DNA from: Paracidovorax oryzae ATCC 19882
GTDB taxonomy: Bacteria > Pseudomonadota > Gammaproteobacteria > Burkholderiales > Burkholderiaceae_C
Assembly (NCBI RefSeq): GCF_000687165.1
Contig: NZ_JMKU01000001.1
Span: 344,131 to 408,130 of the forward strand
DNA length: 64,000 nucleotides
Direction: 5' to 3'
Positions within the stretch are counted from its first letter, which is position 1; every line of letters begins with the position of its first letter. The notes under the pieces were generated by a model that saw only the letters and a list, made by a program, of their open reading frames with translations, had not been told where the DNA came from and did no database searches. Shown one piece after another: positions 55,824 to 64,000 of the stretch. A program made the translations under genes and the position numbers.

Positions 55824-57419
55824 ATGAAAGTCTCCACCCGCCTCCTCGTCTTTTCCCTGGTGGCCATGGTCCTGCTGGCGGCGGTGGGCGCGATCTCGCT
55901 GTTCAAGCTGCGCAACTACGGCCTGGAAGAGCGGCGCGCGCAGATCTTCAACATGCTCAGCATCTCCAGGACGCTGGTGAACCACTACCACAGCCTCGAA
56001 AAGGACGGCACCCTGACCCGGGACCAGGCCCAGGCTGCTGCGAAGAAGGCCCTGACCTTCCTCAATGACCAGCAGCGGAGCTACTACTGGGGCCGGACGC
56101 CGGAAGGCCTGAACTTGGTGCACTTCAATCCGAAGGTGGTGGGCACGCAGTCCTCCGGCAAGGCCATGGACGGGAGTTCCGACACGGATGCCTACCTGAA
56201 GGCCATGCGCGAGGGCGTGAACGGCATGGGCATCGCCACCATCCGCGCGCAGTTGCCCTCCGGCGAGATGGCGCCCAAGCTCAACGGCGTCTATGCCTTC
56301 GAGCCCTGGGGCTGGTGGATCGGCACGGGCTTCTTCACGCAGGACATCGAGGCCGCCTTCTGGCGGCAGGCGCGCGTGATGATGGGCATCCTGGCCGGCG
56401 CCATCCTGCTGCTCGGCGGGCTGGCCTGGACCTTCGGCCGGTCCATCGTGCGCACGCTGGGCGGCGAGCCGGCCGAGGCGGCCCGGATCGCCGGGCGCAT
56501 CTCGCAGGGCCATGTCGATGGCACCGTGCCGCTGCGGCCCGGGGACCAGAACAGCCTCATGCACAGCATCGGCCAGATGCAGGGCAACCTCGCGCGCATG
56601 GTGGCAGAGATCCGCTCCAGCGCCGACGTGATCTCGGACGGCGCCGACGAGATCTCGCAGGGCAACGTGGACCTGTCCTCGCGCACCGAGGCGCAGGCCG
56701 CCTCGCTGGAGGAAACGGCCGCCAGTATGGAAGAGCTCTCCCGCACCATCGAACTGAACGCCGCCAACGCGGCCCAGGCCGACCGCACCGCCAGCGAGGC
56801 CGCGACGCTCATGGAGAAAAGCCGCTCCGTGTTCTCGCGCATGGCCGACAACATGGGCGTGGTGAGCGGCAGCTCCCGCAAGATCGGCGACATCACGAGC
56901 GTGATCGACGGCATTGCCTTCCAGACCAACATTCTGGCCCTGAACGCCGCGGTGGAAGCGGCCCGCGCGGGCGAGCAGGGCCGCGGCTTCGCGGTCGTCG
57001 CCTCGGAAGTGCGCACGCTGGCGCAGCGCAGCGCCACGGCCGCGCGCGAGATCAAGGCGCTGATCGAGGATTCGGCCAACCAGGTGCGCACCGGCACGGA
57101 ACTGGTGGATGAAGCGGGCGGCACGCTGGACCAGGTCATGGCTGCCGTGAACCGGGTCGCGCAGATGATGACGGAGATTTCGCGGGCAACGGCCGAGCAG
57201 AGTACGGGCGTGGGCCAGATCTCGGAAGCCATCACCCAGATGGATTCGGTAACGCAGAGCAATGCCGCGGCCGTGGAGGAAGTGGCAGCCGTGGCCCTGA
57301 AGCTCAAGCAGCAGACAGAGAATCTTCGCCGTACCATCTCCGTCTTCAAGACCGGCGGCGAGCGGCAGGCCACGCATGCGGCCCTGCCGCTCGGCGGGCC
57401 CCTGGCGGCCTCCCGCTGA
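55824..57419 (+). CDS. Methyl-accepting chemotaxis protein
   Basis: 531 residues. An N-terminal membrane helix ([19 protein letters not shown]), a single-Cache periplasmic domain (about 35-185, with [21 protein letters not shown] and [12 protein letters not shown]), a second helix and HAMP, then the signalling hairpin with the invariant tip [37 protein letters not shown] sequence. Methylation-site-like EQA/EE pairs flank it. Small carboxylic acids are typical Cache ligands. No C-terminal pentapeptide tether is present. Confidence 0.93.
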   Translation: MKVSTRLLVFSLVAMVLLAAVGAISLFKLRNYGLEERRAQIFNMLSISRTLVNHYHSLEKDGTLTRDQAQAAAKKALTFLNDQQRSYYWGRTPEGLNLVHFNPKVVGTQSSGKAMDGSSDTDAYLKAMREGVNGMGIATIRAQLPSGEMAPKLNGVYAFEPWGWWIGTGFFTQDIEAAFWRQARVMMGILAGAILLLGGLAWTFGRSIVRTLGGEPAEAARIAGRISQGHVDGTVPLRPGDQNSLMHSIGQMQGNLARMVAEIRSSADVISDGADEISQGNVDLSSRTEAQAASLEETAASMEELSRTIELNAANAAQADRTASEAATLMEKSRSVFSRMADNMGVVSGSSRKIGDITSVIDGIAFQTNILALNAAVEAARAGEQGRGFAVVASEVRTLAQRSATAAREIKALIEDSANQVRTGTELVDEAGGTLDQVMAAVNRVAQMMTEISRATAEQSTGVGQISEAITQMDSVTQSNAAAVEEVAAVALKLKQQTENLRRTISVFKTGGERQATHAALPLGGPLAASR

Positions 57420-57449
57420 ATCCACGACGCTTCCCACACAGCCCACCGC

Positions 57450-58151
57450 ATGATCGACCTGCACTACTGGACCACCCCCAACGGCCACAAAATCACCATG
57501 TTCCTGGAGGAAGCCGGCCTGCCCTACCGGCTGCTGCCCGTGAACATCGGCCGTGGCGAGCAGTTCCGCCCCGAGTTCCTGCGCATCGCGCCGAACAACC
57601 GCATTCCCGCCATCGTGGACCACGATCCGGCCGGCGGCGGCGAGCCGGTCTCCGTCTTCGAATCCGGCGCCATCCTGCTCTACCTGGCCGACAAGACCGG
57701 GCAGTTCATTCCCCAGGACCTGCGCGGCCGCACCGAGGCGCTGCAGTGGCTGTTCTGGCAGATGGGCGGCCTGGGCCCCATGGCAGGGCAGAACCACCAT
57801 TTCACGCAGTATGCGCCGGAGCCGGTGCCCTACGCCATCGACCGCTACGTGAAGGAAACCGGCCGCCTCTACGGCGTGCTGGACAAGCACCTCTCCGACG
57901 GGCGCGAATACATCGCCGGCACCTATTCGATCGCCGACATGGCGAGCTACCCCTGGATCGTGCCGCACGAGCGGCAGCGCCAGGATCTGAAGGACTTCCC
58001 CCACCTCGCGCAGTGGTTCGCGCGCATCCAGGCCCGGCCCGCCACCGCGCGCGCCTATGACCTCGCGAAGACCATCAACACCGCGCCGACGGTGGACGAG
58101 GACGCGAAAAAGGTGCTGTTCGGGCAGGACGCCGGCACGGTGCGCCGTTGA
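57450..58151 (+). CDS. Glutathione S-transferase family protein (YfcG/YghU-like)
   Basis: 233 residues: thioredoxin-like N-terminus (MIDLHYWTTPNGHKITMFLEEAGLPY, with the TPNGHK motif of disulfide-bond oxidoreductase-type GSTs), substrate-side SVFESGAILLYLADKTG and a helical C-terminal domain (QMGGLGPMAGQNHHF, YIAGTYSIADMASYPW). Nu-class members have strong disulfide reductase activity with glutathione. It starts 30 bases after the chemoreceptor gene, perhaps co-transcribed. Confidence 0.9.
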   Translation: MIDLHYWTTPNGHKITMFLEEAGLPYRLLPVNIGRGEQFRPEFLRIAPNNRIPAIVDHDPAGGGEPVSVFESGAILLYLADKTGQFIPQDLRGRTEALQWLFWQMGGLGPMAGQNHHFTQYAPEPVPYAIDRYVKETGRLYGVLDKHLSDGREYIAGTYSIADMASYPWIVPHERQRQDLKDFPHLAQWFARIQARPATARAYDLAKTINTAPTVDEDAKKVLFGQDAGTVRR

Positions 58152-58184
58152 GGCAGCGTTCGCCGCCGGCCTGCCCGGGGGCGA

Positions 58185-59060
58185 TCAGGCATCCGGCGCC
58201 AGGGCCAGGAGGTGCTGCAGGCACGGGTTGCTGTTCGCGGCGCGCCAGACCAGGTCCTGCGCCAGCTCTACCACGGGCGGCACGGGCCGGAACACCACGG
58301 CGTCCGGCTGCACCCGGCGCATGGAAGCCGGCACCAGCGCCACGCCCACGCCCTCGGCCACCAGGCTGAGGATGGTCTGCTGCAGCTGCACTTCCATGGC
58401 GATGCGGGGCGCGAAGCCGGCCTGGCGGCACTGCGCCAGCACCGCCGCGTGCAGCGAGGGCGCCACGTCCGGCGGTGTGGCGATGAAGGGCTCGCCCGCC
58501 AGTTCCGCCACCGGCACGCTGCGCCGCGCCGCCAGGCGGTGCCCGCGCGGCAGCGCCAGGCACAGCGGCTCGCGCACCACCGTGCGGTGCGAGAGCCCGG
58601 GCGGCAGCGGCTGGGCGAAGACGATGGCCGCGTCGATGCGCCCCTCGGCCACCTGGGCCACCAGGTCGTTGGACACCACCTCCCGCAGCGACAGCTCCAC
58701 CTGCGGATGCCGCGCGGCGAAGCGCCGCGCATAGCCCGGCACCACGCTGTAGGCCGCGCACATGGTGAAGCCGATCGCCAGCCGCCCGGCCTCGCCCGCG
58801 GCAGCCGCGCGCGCATTGAGCGCGGCGCGCTCGACGGAGGCCAGGATGCCGCGCCCGTCCGCCTGCAGCTGCTGCCCCGCGGCCGTGAGCGCCACGCCGT
58901 GGGGGTTGCGCTCGAGCAGCTGCACGCCCAGTTCCTCCTCCAGCGCCGCGATCTGGCGGCTCAGCGGCGGCTGGGAGATGTGCAGGCGCGCGGCCGCCCG
59001 CCCGAAATGCAGCGTGTCCGCCACGGCCAGGAAGTAACGCAGGCGCCGAAGGTCCAGCAT
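58185..59060 (-). CDS. LysR-type regulator (CatR/BenM-like)
   Basis: 291 residues: winged helix MLDLRRLRYFLAVADTLHFGRAAARLHISQPPLSRQIAALEEELG, then a periplasmic-binding-like effector domain with SLREVVSNDLVAQVAEGRIDAAI. The N-terminus belongs to the group that contains CatR, BenM and related aromatic or organic acid regulators. It is divergent from an AEC transporter gene, its probable target; an operator candidate lies between them. The ATG at 59060 is preferred over an upstream TTG. Confidence 0.88.
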   Translation of the reverse strand: MLDLRRLRYFLAVADTLHFGRAAARLHISQPPLSRQIAALEEELGVQLLERNPHGVALTAAGQQLQADGRGILASVERAALNARAAAAGEAGRLAIGFTMCAAYSVVPGYARRFAARHPQVELSLREVVSNDLVAQVAEGRIDAAIVFAQPLPPGLSHRTVVREPLCLALPRGHRLAARRSVPVAELAGEPFIATPPDVAPSLHAAVLAQCRQAGFAPRIAMEVQLQQTILSLVAEGVGVALVPASMRRVQPDAVVFRPVPPVVELAQDLVWRAANSNPCLQHLLALAPDA

Positions 59061-59103
59061 GATGCCCAAAAGGTATTGCCAAAGGCCTCCGATGATATTG
59101 GAC

Positions 59104-59117
59104 GGTATGGCCGTACC
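59104..59117. promoter_or_regulatory. Candidate LysR operator
   Basis: GGTA-TGGCCG-TACC, a 14-base palindrome broken at a single pair of positions, between the divergent LysR and AEC transporter genes. A half-match (GGTATTGCC) lies about 30 bases closer to the LysR start. Site assignment is by symmetry and position only. Confidence 0.4.
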
Positions 59118-59201
59118 TGCCTACTCTGGCGCATCGGCCGGGGAATGCGAGCGTTGCCCCGGCAAGCCCCCCACGCCCAGCAACCTGCCGCCTCCCGCAC
59201 C

Positions 59202-60146
59202 GTGACCTCCGCCCTCTCCATCCTGCTGCCCCTCTTCGCCCTCATCGCCGCCGGCTATCTCGCGCGGCGCGCCCGGGTGTTCGATGCCTCGGCCTCCAGC
59301 ACCATCAACCGGTTCGTGGTGTGGCTCGCCCTGCCCGCGGCCCTTTTCGGCATCATGGCCCACAGCACCTGGGCGCAACTGTGGCAGCCGCGGTTCGTCG
59401 CCGCCTTCGGCATCGCCACGCTGGCCGTGTTCATCGCCGTGCTGGCGCTGCGCCTGCGCGGCGGGCGCCACCTGGCGGACGCGAGCGTGGATGCCGTGGC
59501 GGCGTCTTACTCCAATACGGCCTATGTCGGCCTGCCGCTGTGCCTGCTGGTGTTCGGCCACGCGAGCCAGATGGAGGCCACGGTGGCCACCATCCTCGTG
59601 GTCTGCGTGCTGTTCTCGCTGGCCGTGGTGCTGGTGGAGGTGGGCCTGGGCAGCGACGGGCCGGGCCTGCGCACCGTCGTGCAGGCCCTCGCGCGATCGC
59701 TGCGCAACCCCATCGTGCTCTCGCCCCTGCTGGGCGCGGGCTTCGCGGCCACCGGCCTGCCCCTGCCCGGCGGCGTGGACACCTTCCTGCACATGCTCGG
59801 CCAGGCCGCCACGCCCTGCGCCCTGGTCGGCCTGGGCGCCTTCATGGCCGACCGGCCCGCTCAATCGCACGGCCAGGCCCGCCGCCACCGCACCTCCCTG
59901 TCGCTCACGGCCGCCAAGCTGCTGGCCCTGCCGGCGCTCACATGGTGGCTGGCGCAGTCCGTGTTCCAGTTGCCCGCGGCGCAGGTGCACATGGCCGTGC
60001 TGCTGGCCGCCCTGCCTACCGGCACGGGGCCGTTCATGCTGGCCGAGTTCTACCGCCGCGAGGCGGCCGTGACCTCCGCCACCACCCTGCTGACCACGGC
60101 CGGCTCGGTCGTGACGCTCAGCGGCCTGCTCGTGCTCTTCGCCTGA
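59202..60146 (+). CDS. AEC-family (auxin efflux carrier-type) transporter
   Basis: 314 residues with about ten membrane segments. AEC hallmarks are LLPLFALIAAGYLARR at the start, SYSNTAYVGLPL in the middle, PLPGGVDTFLHMLGQAATPCALVGLGAFM, and AALPTGTGPFMLAEFY near the end. Bacterial members move malate, malonate or similar acids. The GTG at 59202 places the first helix at the N-terminus; an ATG at 59145 would add 19 residues without similarity. Neither has a Shine-Dalgarno. Confidence 0.85.
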   Translation: MTSALSILLPLFALIAAGYLARRARVFDASASSTINRFVVWLALPAALFGIMAHSTWAQLWQPRFVAAFGIATLAVFIAVLALRLRGGRHLADASVDAVAASYSNTAYVGLPLCLLVFGHASQMEATVATILVVCVLFSLAVVLVEVGLGSDGPGLRTVVQALARSLRNPIVLSPLLGAGFAATGLPLPGGVDTFLHMLGQAATPCALVGLGAFMADRPAQSHGQARRHRTSLSLTAAKLLALPALTWWLAQSVFQLPAAQVHMAVLLAALPTGTGPFMLAEFYRREAAVTSATTLLTTAGSVVTLSGLLVLFA

Positions 60147-60226
60147 TTGCCGCCCACCACCCGCGCTGCCCCCCCCGTCGCGCAGGTGACGGCCGGCAGT
60201 GCCGCGTCCCGCCTAGAGTGCGCCGC

Positions 60227-61078
60227 ATGACCGACACAGCCGCCCTCACCTGCTTCCGCCTGACCGTCACGGACCACGTCGCGCACCTGGTGCTCGACCG
60301 TCCGGAAGCGCTCAACACCATGCACCCCACCTTCTGGCGCGAGCTGGACACGGCGCTCGCGCGGATCCACCGCTCGGGCGACGCACGGGCGCTGGTCATC
60401 AGCAGCACCGGCAGGCACTTCTCGGCCGGCATGGCGCTGGACACCTTCGGCGGCGCCGTCGCCATGGACGACCAGAGCCCCGAAGGCCGCGCCGCCATCT
60501 TCGACCTGCTGACCGACATGCAGGCCACCTTCACCCGCATCGAATCCCTGCGCATCCCGGTCATCGCGGCGATCCACGGTGGCTGCATCGGCGGCGCGGT
60601 GGACATGGTGACGGCGGCCTGCATCCGCTACGCCACCGAGGACGCCTTCTTCTGCATCCAGGAGATCAACATCGGCATGGTGGCCGACGTGGGCACGCTG
60701 CAGCGCCTGCCCAAGCTGATCCCGCTGGGCATCGTCAAGGAGCTGGCCTACACCGGCCGGCGCCTGCCCGCCGCCCGCGCCCTGGCCTGCGGGCTGGTCA
60801 ACGAAGTGTTCGCAACGCAGGAGGCCATGCTGGAAGCGGCCCTGGCCTGCGCGAGCGAGATCGCCGCCAAGCCGCCGGTGGCCATCTGGGGCACCAAGCA
60901 GGCCGTGCACTATGCGCGCGACCATTCCGTGGACGACAGCCTGCGCCAGATGGGCTGGCTGCAGGGCACGGTGTGGAGCAACCGCCACGTGGGCGAGTCC
61001 GTGAGCGCGATGCGGGAGCGGCGCGCGGGCGACTTCCCCGGCCTGGCGCCGGTGCAGCGCTTCAGCGAACTGGGCTGA
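60227..61078 (+). CDS. Enoyl-CoA hydratase/isomerase (dienoyl-CoA isomerase-like)
   Basis: 283 residues of the crotonase fold: HLVLDRPEALNTMHPTFW, STGRHFSAGMALDTF, AAIHGGCIGGAVDMVTAACIRYATEDAFFCIQEINIGMVADVGTLQRLPKL. The two acidic residues in the latter (E of FFCIQEINIG and D of MVADVG) match the pair used by delta-3,5-delta-2,4-dienoyl-CoA isomerases. It would move double bonds in unsaturated fatty acyl-CoA in beta-oxidation. Single gene. Confidence 0.88.
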   Translation: MTDTAALTCFRLTVTDHVAHLVLDRPEALNTMHPTFWRELDTALARIHRSGDARALVISSTGRHFSAGMALDTFGGAVAMDDQSPEGRAAIFDLLTDMQATFTRIESLRIPVIAAIHGGCIGGAVDMVTAACIRYATEDAFFCIQEINIGMVADVGTLQRLPKLIPLGIVKELAYTGRRLPAARALACGLVNEVFATQEAMLEAALACASEIAAKPPVAIWGTKQAVHYARDHSVDDSLRQMGWLQGTVWSNRHVGESVSAMRERRAGDFPGLAPVQRFSELG

Positions 61079-61207
61079 CCGGGGCTGGCGGGCCTGGAGT
61101 GCGCTCCGGGCGGCCGGGAGCCGGGAGACCCGCGAAACAACGGCCTGGCCGGACTATGATGCGGCAACCCTTTTCCGGACACCGGACACGCTTCGCGAGG
61201 ACGCTCC

Positions 61208-62182
61208 ATGGAAACGCATCCCCCGGCTCCCCCCACCTACGACGACGTCGCCGCCGCGGCGCGGCGCCTGGCTGGCATCGCGCACCGCACGCCCGTACTG
61301 CGCTCCAGCACCGCCGACGAGGCCCTGGGCGCCCAGCTCTTCTTCAAGTGCGAGAACCTCCAGCGCATGGGGGCCTTCAAGTTCCGCGGCGCCTACAACG
61401 CCCTCGTGCAGCTGGACGCCGCCCAGCGCGAGCGCGGCGTGCTGGCCTTCTCCTCCGGCAACCATGCCCAGGCGATCGCGCTCTCGGCCCGCCTGCTCGA
61501 CATGCCCGCGGTGATCGTCATGCCCGAGGACGCGCCCGCCTCCAAGATGGCCGCCACGCGCGAATACGGCGCCCAGGTGGTCACCTACGACCGCTTCCGC
61601 GAAGACCGCGAGGCCATCAGCCGGCGCCTGGCCGACGAGCGCGGCATGGTGCTCGTGCCGCCGTTCGACCATCCCCACGTCATCGCCGGCCAGGGCACGG
61701 CCGCGGTGGAGCTGCTGGAAGACGTGCCCGGGCTGGACTATCTCTTCGTCTGCCTCGGCGGCGGCGGCCTGCTGTCGGGCTGCCTGCTCGCGGCCGAACG
61801 GCTGGCGCCGGACTGCAAGGTGGTCGGCGTGGAGCCGGAGGCCGGCAACGACGTGCAGCAGTCGCTGCGCGCCGGGCACATCGTGCGCATCGAGACGCCC
61901 CGCACCATCGCCGACGGCGCGCAGACCCAGGCGCCCGGCGAGATCACCTTCCCGATCATCCAGCGGCTGGCGCACGAGGTCGTCACCGTGGCCGACGCCC
62001 AGCTCGTCCAGGCGCTGCGGTTCTTCGCCGAGCGCATGAAGATGGTGGTCGAGCCCACCGGGGCGCTCGCGCTGGCCGGCGCGCACCACGGCGGCATCGA
62101 CCTGCGGGGTGCGCGCGTGGGCATCGTGGTCAGCGGCGGCAACGTCGATCTGCCGCGGTATGCACGGTTTCTGGCAGACTGA
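61208..62182 (+). CDS. Threonine/serine dehydratase family (hydroxyaspartate ammonia-lyase-like)
   Basis: 324 residues of fold-type II PLP enzymes: PLP lysine K58 in [10 protein letters not shown], phosphate-binding [11 protein letters not shown] and the glycine loop LGGGGLLSG. It lacks the C-terminal ACT domain of biosynthetic IlvA. The length and [14 protein letters not shown] region ([14 protein letters not shown]) fit threo-3-hydroxyaspartate ammonia-lyases and eukaryotic-type serine racemases. It would deaminate a hydroxy amino acid to a keto acid. Confidence 0.87.
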   Translation: METHPPAPPTYDDVAAAARRLAGIAHRTPVLRSSTADEALGAQLFFKCENLQRMGAFKFRGAYNALVQLDAAQRERGVLAFSSGNHAQAIALSARLLDMPAVIVMPEDAPASKMAATREYGAQVVTYDRFREDREAISRRLADERGMVLVPPFDHPHVIAGQGTAAVELLEDVPGLDYLFVCLGGGGLLSGCLLAAERLAPDCKVVGVEPEAGNDVQQSLRAGHIVRIETPRTIADGAQTQAPGEITFPIIQRLAHEVVTVADAQLVQALRFFAERMKMVVEPTGALALAGAHHGGIDLRGARVGIVVSGGNVDLPRYARFLAD

Positions 62183-62219
62183 AGGGTTGTCCCTTATTTC
62201 CCCTCCCTTTCCCACGCCC

Positions 62220-62867
62220 ATGAGCACCGAGAACCCTTCCGGCAACGTCCACGTCATCACGCACCCGCTGGTGCAGCACAAGCTGACCCTCATGCGCCGC
62301 AAGGACGCCAGCACCAACAGCTTCCGCCGCCTGCTGGGCGAGCTGAGCACCCTGATGGCCTACGAGATCACGCGCGACATGCCGCTGTCGGACATCGAGG
62401 TCGAGACCCCGCTCGAAACCATGACCGGCAAGGTCATCGACGGCAAGAAGCTGGTGCTCGTCTCCATCCTGCGCGCGGGCAATGGCTTCCTCGACGGCAT
62501 GCTGACCGTGGTGCCGGGCGCCCGCGTCGGCCACATCGGCCTCTACCGCGACCCGCAGACGCTGCAGCCGGTGGAGTACTACTTCAAGATGCCCTCCGAA
62601 ATGGAGGAGCGCGACATCATCGTCGTGGACCCGATGCTCGCCACCGGCAACTCCGCCGCCGCCGCCGTCGCCAAGCTCAAGGAACTGAAGCCGCGTTCGG
62701 TGAAGTTCATGTGCCTGCTGGCCGCGCCCGAAGGCGTCGCCACGCTGCAGAAGGCGCACCCGGACGTGCCGATCTTCACCGCCGCGATCGACCGCGAACT
62801 GAACGAGCACGGCTACATCCTGCCGGGGCTGGGGGATGCGGGGGATCGGATTTTCGGCACCAAATGA
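62220..62867 (+). CDS. upp: Uracil phosphoribosyltransferase
   Basis: 215 residues: [23 protein letters not shown] start, [14 protein letters not shown], the PRPP loop [18 protein letters not shown] and the ending [18 protein letters not shown]. It salvages uracil to UMP with PRPP. It follows the dehydratase gene by 37 bases. Confidence 0.97.
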   Translation: MSTENPSGNVHVITHPLVQHKLTLMRRKDASTNSFRRLLGELSTLMAYEITRDMPLSDIEVETPLETMTGKVIDGKKLVLVSILRAGNGFLDGMLTVVPGARVGHIGLYRDPQTLQPVEYYFKMPSEMEERDIIVVDPMLATGNSAAAAVAKLKELKPRSVKFMCLLAAPEGVATLQKAHPDVPIFTAAIDRELNEHGYILPGLGDAGDRIFGTK

Positions 62868-62892
62868 ACTGAGCGCACGCGACAGGACAGCG

Positions 62893-62912
62893 CGCGCCGG
62901 CACGCCGGCGCG
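62893..62912. terminator. GC-rich hairpin between convergent genes
   Basis: CGCGCCGG-N4-CCGGCGCG, an 8-bp perfect stem in the gap between upp and the converging RTX gene, within a larger imperfect stem (ACAG...CTGT). There is no T-run, so it would be at most a weak or Rho-assisted terminator. Confidence 0.35.
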
Positions 62913-62982
62913 TGCGGCTGTCAGCGGACCGGCTCGCCCCCGCCCCCGGGGCGGGCCGCGAGAGGGCCCTGGCCGCCGGCGA

Positions 62983-64000
62983 TCAGGTCCAGTTGGTCGC
63001 GATCACGTTCGACAGGCTGCTGCGGTAATCGGGAGGCAGCGTCGTCTGCCCAGCGGCCGGAGGTGCGAAAGCCGCCATGGCCTCCACCAGGGCATTGACA
63101 TTCGCACTCGACAGCGTCTTGCCATCGGACGACTTGATCTGCTCCAGTTGATAGTTCGCGCTGGCAAACCAATCCAGAACGTTGACCTTGTCGCCGCTTC
63201 CGATCACGCTGACCTCCAGCGACTGCCCCACGCGGCGGAACCACAGCTGGTCAGCCTGGATGTCCCCCTGGAACTGCAGGACATCCGCGTTGCCTGGCGT
63301 GCCATCGTTGTCGTAGATGACGTCATTGCCATCTCCGCGCCCGACCACATAGGTATCGTTGCCAGCACCGTCGTAGGCGCCATGGCGTCCCCCCGTCATG
63401 TTGTCATCGCCAGCGCCGCCTTCGATCACATCGTCCCCGGCCTCTCCGCTGATCCAGTCGTTCCCTGAGCCTCCGAGAATCACGTCGTTGCCTTCGCCTC
63501 CATAAAGACTGTCGTCACCAGCTTCTCCAAGGATGGTGTCACTGCGGCTCGTACCGACGATGGTGTCATTGCCGTCACCACCTGTGAACAGCTTGGCCGT
63601 GATGGCAGCCAGGTCCCAGGTCGTGCCATCGGCGAACTCGAACCGTTGCACCGAGCTGAAGGGTGCAGCCGGATCGGAGAAGTAGAAGAACCCGTTGATG
63701 GTCACCTTGTCGCCCGTGCCGGCGATGGACACCTCCAGCGCTTTGTCGTTCAGCTGGTTGTCGTAGACCTGCCGCAGCACCAGGTCCGAGGCCTGCACCC
63801 CTTCCTTGAACTGCAGCGTGCCGAGCTTGCCGTCGCTGCCGCCGCTCTTGAAGGAGATGGTGTCCTGCCCGTCGCCCCGGCCGAAGCGGTAGGTGTTGGC
63901 CCCCGCGCCACCGTCCAGGAAGTCGTTGCCCGCACCTCCGTCGAGCACGTCGTCACCGGCTTCGCCATAGAGCCCGTCGTTGCCATCCTCGCCCAGCAGC
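62983..64000 (-). CDS. RTX calcium-binding repeat protein, C-terminal fragment
   Basis: The last 339 codons of a gene that begins beyond the window. It consists of two or more blocks of RTX nonapeptides GGxGxDxLx (for example GGEGNDVIL, GGSGNDWIS, GEAGDDVIE, GGAGDDNMT) that form calcium-filled parallel beta rolls, alternating with FGRGDGQDTI/VGRGDGNDVI-type insert domains and KVTINGFF/KVNVLDWF strands. A non-repeat tail (about 60 residues) would carry the type I secretion signal. Such proteins are exported by ABC-type I systems as adhesins, toxins or hydrolases; the part that decides is outside. Confidence 0.88.
   Translation of the reverse strand, partial: LLGEDGNDGLYGEAGDDVLDGGAGNDFLDGGAGANTYRFGRGDGQDTISFKSGGSDGKLGTLQFKEGVQASDLVLRQVYDNQLNDKALEVSIAGTGDKVTINGFFYFSDPAAPFSSVQRFEFADGTTWDLAAITAKLFTGGDGNDTIVGTSRSDTILGEAGDDSLYGGEGNDVILGGSGNDWISGEAGDDVIEGGAGDDNMTGGRHGAYDGAGNDTYVVGRGDGNDVIYDNDGTPGNADVLQFQGDIQADQLWFRRVGQSLEVSVIGSGDKVNVLDWFASANYQLEQIKSSDGKTLSSANVNALVEAMAAFAPPAAGQTTLPPDYRSSLSNVIATNWT

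Noticed and set aside
55335..58004. An 889-codon minus-strand frame opposite the chemoreceptor and GST genes
   Set aside because: Shadow of two genes with full family signatures on the + strand.

Overview
The window reads as a high-GC betaproteobacterial chromosome segment of the Comamonadaceae type, most like a plant-associated Acidovorax. This rests on the gene content and order (pepA-holC next to divergent lptFG; a yebC-purD-hemF-rsfS-rlmH-maf-rng strand), and on a textbook plant-inducible promoter (PIP) box in front of a candidate type III effector. The assignment is inference; there is no rRNA or tRNA in the window to anchor it.

Layout. 1-6.1 kb: the 3' end of kup, a universal stress protein, a 2OG-Fe dioxygenase, a PilZ protein, an acyl-CoA synthetase and a D-2-hydroxyacid dehydrogenase. 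6.1-8.5 kb: a family III CoA transferase divergent from a decayed HTH-citrate synthase. 8.6-13 kb: a coupled operon (BenE-type transporter, PLP-homeostasis protein, glutamine amidotransferase) divergent from a MocR/PdxR-type regulator, which suggests a vitamin B6 theme. 13-21.7 kb: a Liv-type binding protein, holC, pepA, the lptF-lptG-cbiX overlapping unit, a CysB-type regulator and an aminotransferase.

21.8-35.3 kb: one tight minus-strand unit of 13 genes that looks like a complete aerobic 2-aminobenzoate (anthranilate) CoA-thioester pathway. It has a Liv ABC importer, a CoA ligase, a fused 2-aminobenzoyl-CoA monooxygenase/reductase, beta-oxidation-type enzymes, a RidA deaminase, a kynurenine-formamidase-like hydrolase and a MarR regulator. 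It is preceded by a sigma70 promoter overlapped by a palindrome.

35.4-39.8 kb: the PIP-box effector candidate, an RsbQ-like hydrolase coupled to a PAS-PAS histidine kinase, and a frameshifted GFA gene. 39.9-46.65 kb is an accessory island: a secreted RNase T2, then a sharply AT-rich 935-residue protein joining a calcineurin-like phosphoesterase to a STAND-like NTPase and a helical-repeat tail (a strong candidate single-gene defence system). Broken IS5-family transposase pieces, a decayed DUF6402-like gene and a tandem pair of small membrane-anchored proteins follow.

46.65-54.1 kb is the housekeeping strand from yebC to rng; nadD is absent from the place where I would expect it, and rsfS carries a long histone-H1-like tail. 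54.2-62.9 kb holds a HerA-like ATPase, a chemoreceptor, a GST, a LysR/AEC-transporter divergent pair, an enoyl-CoA hydratase, a PLP dehydratase and upp. The window ends inside a gene for an RTX-repeat protein.
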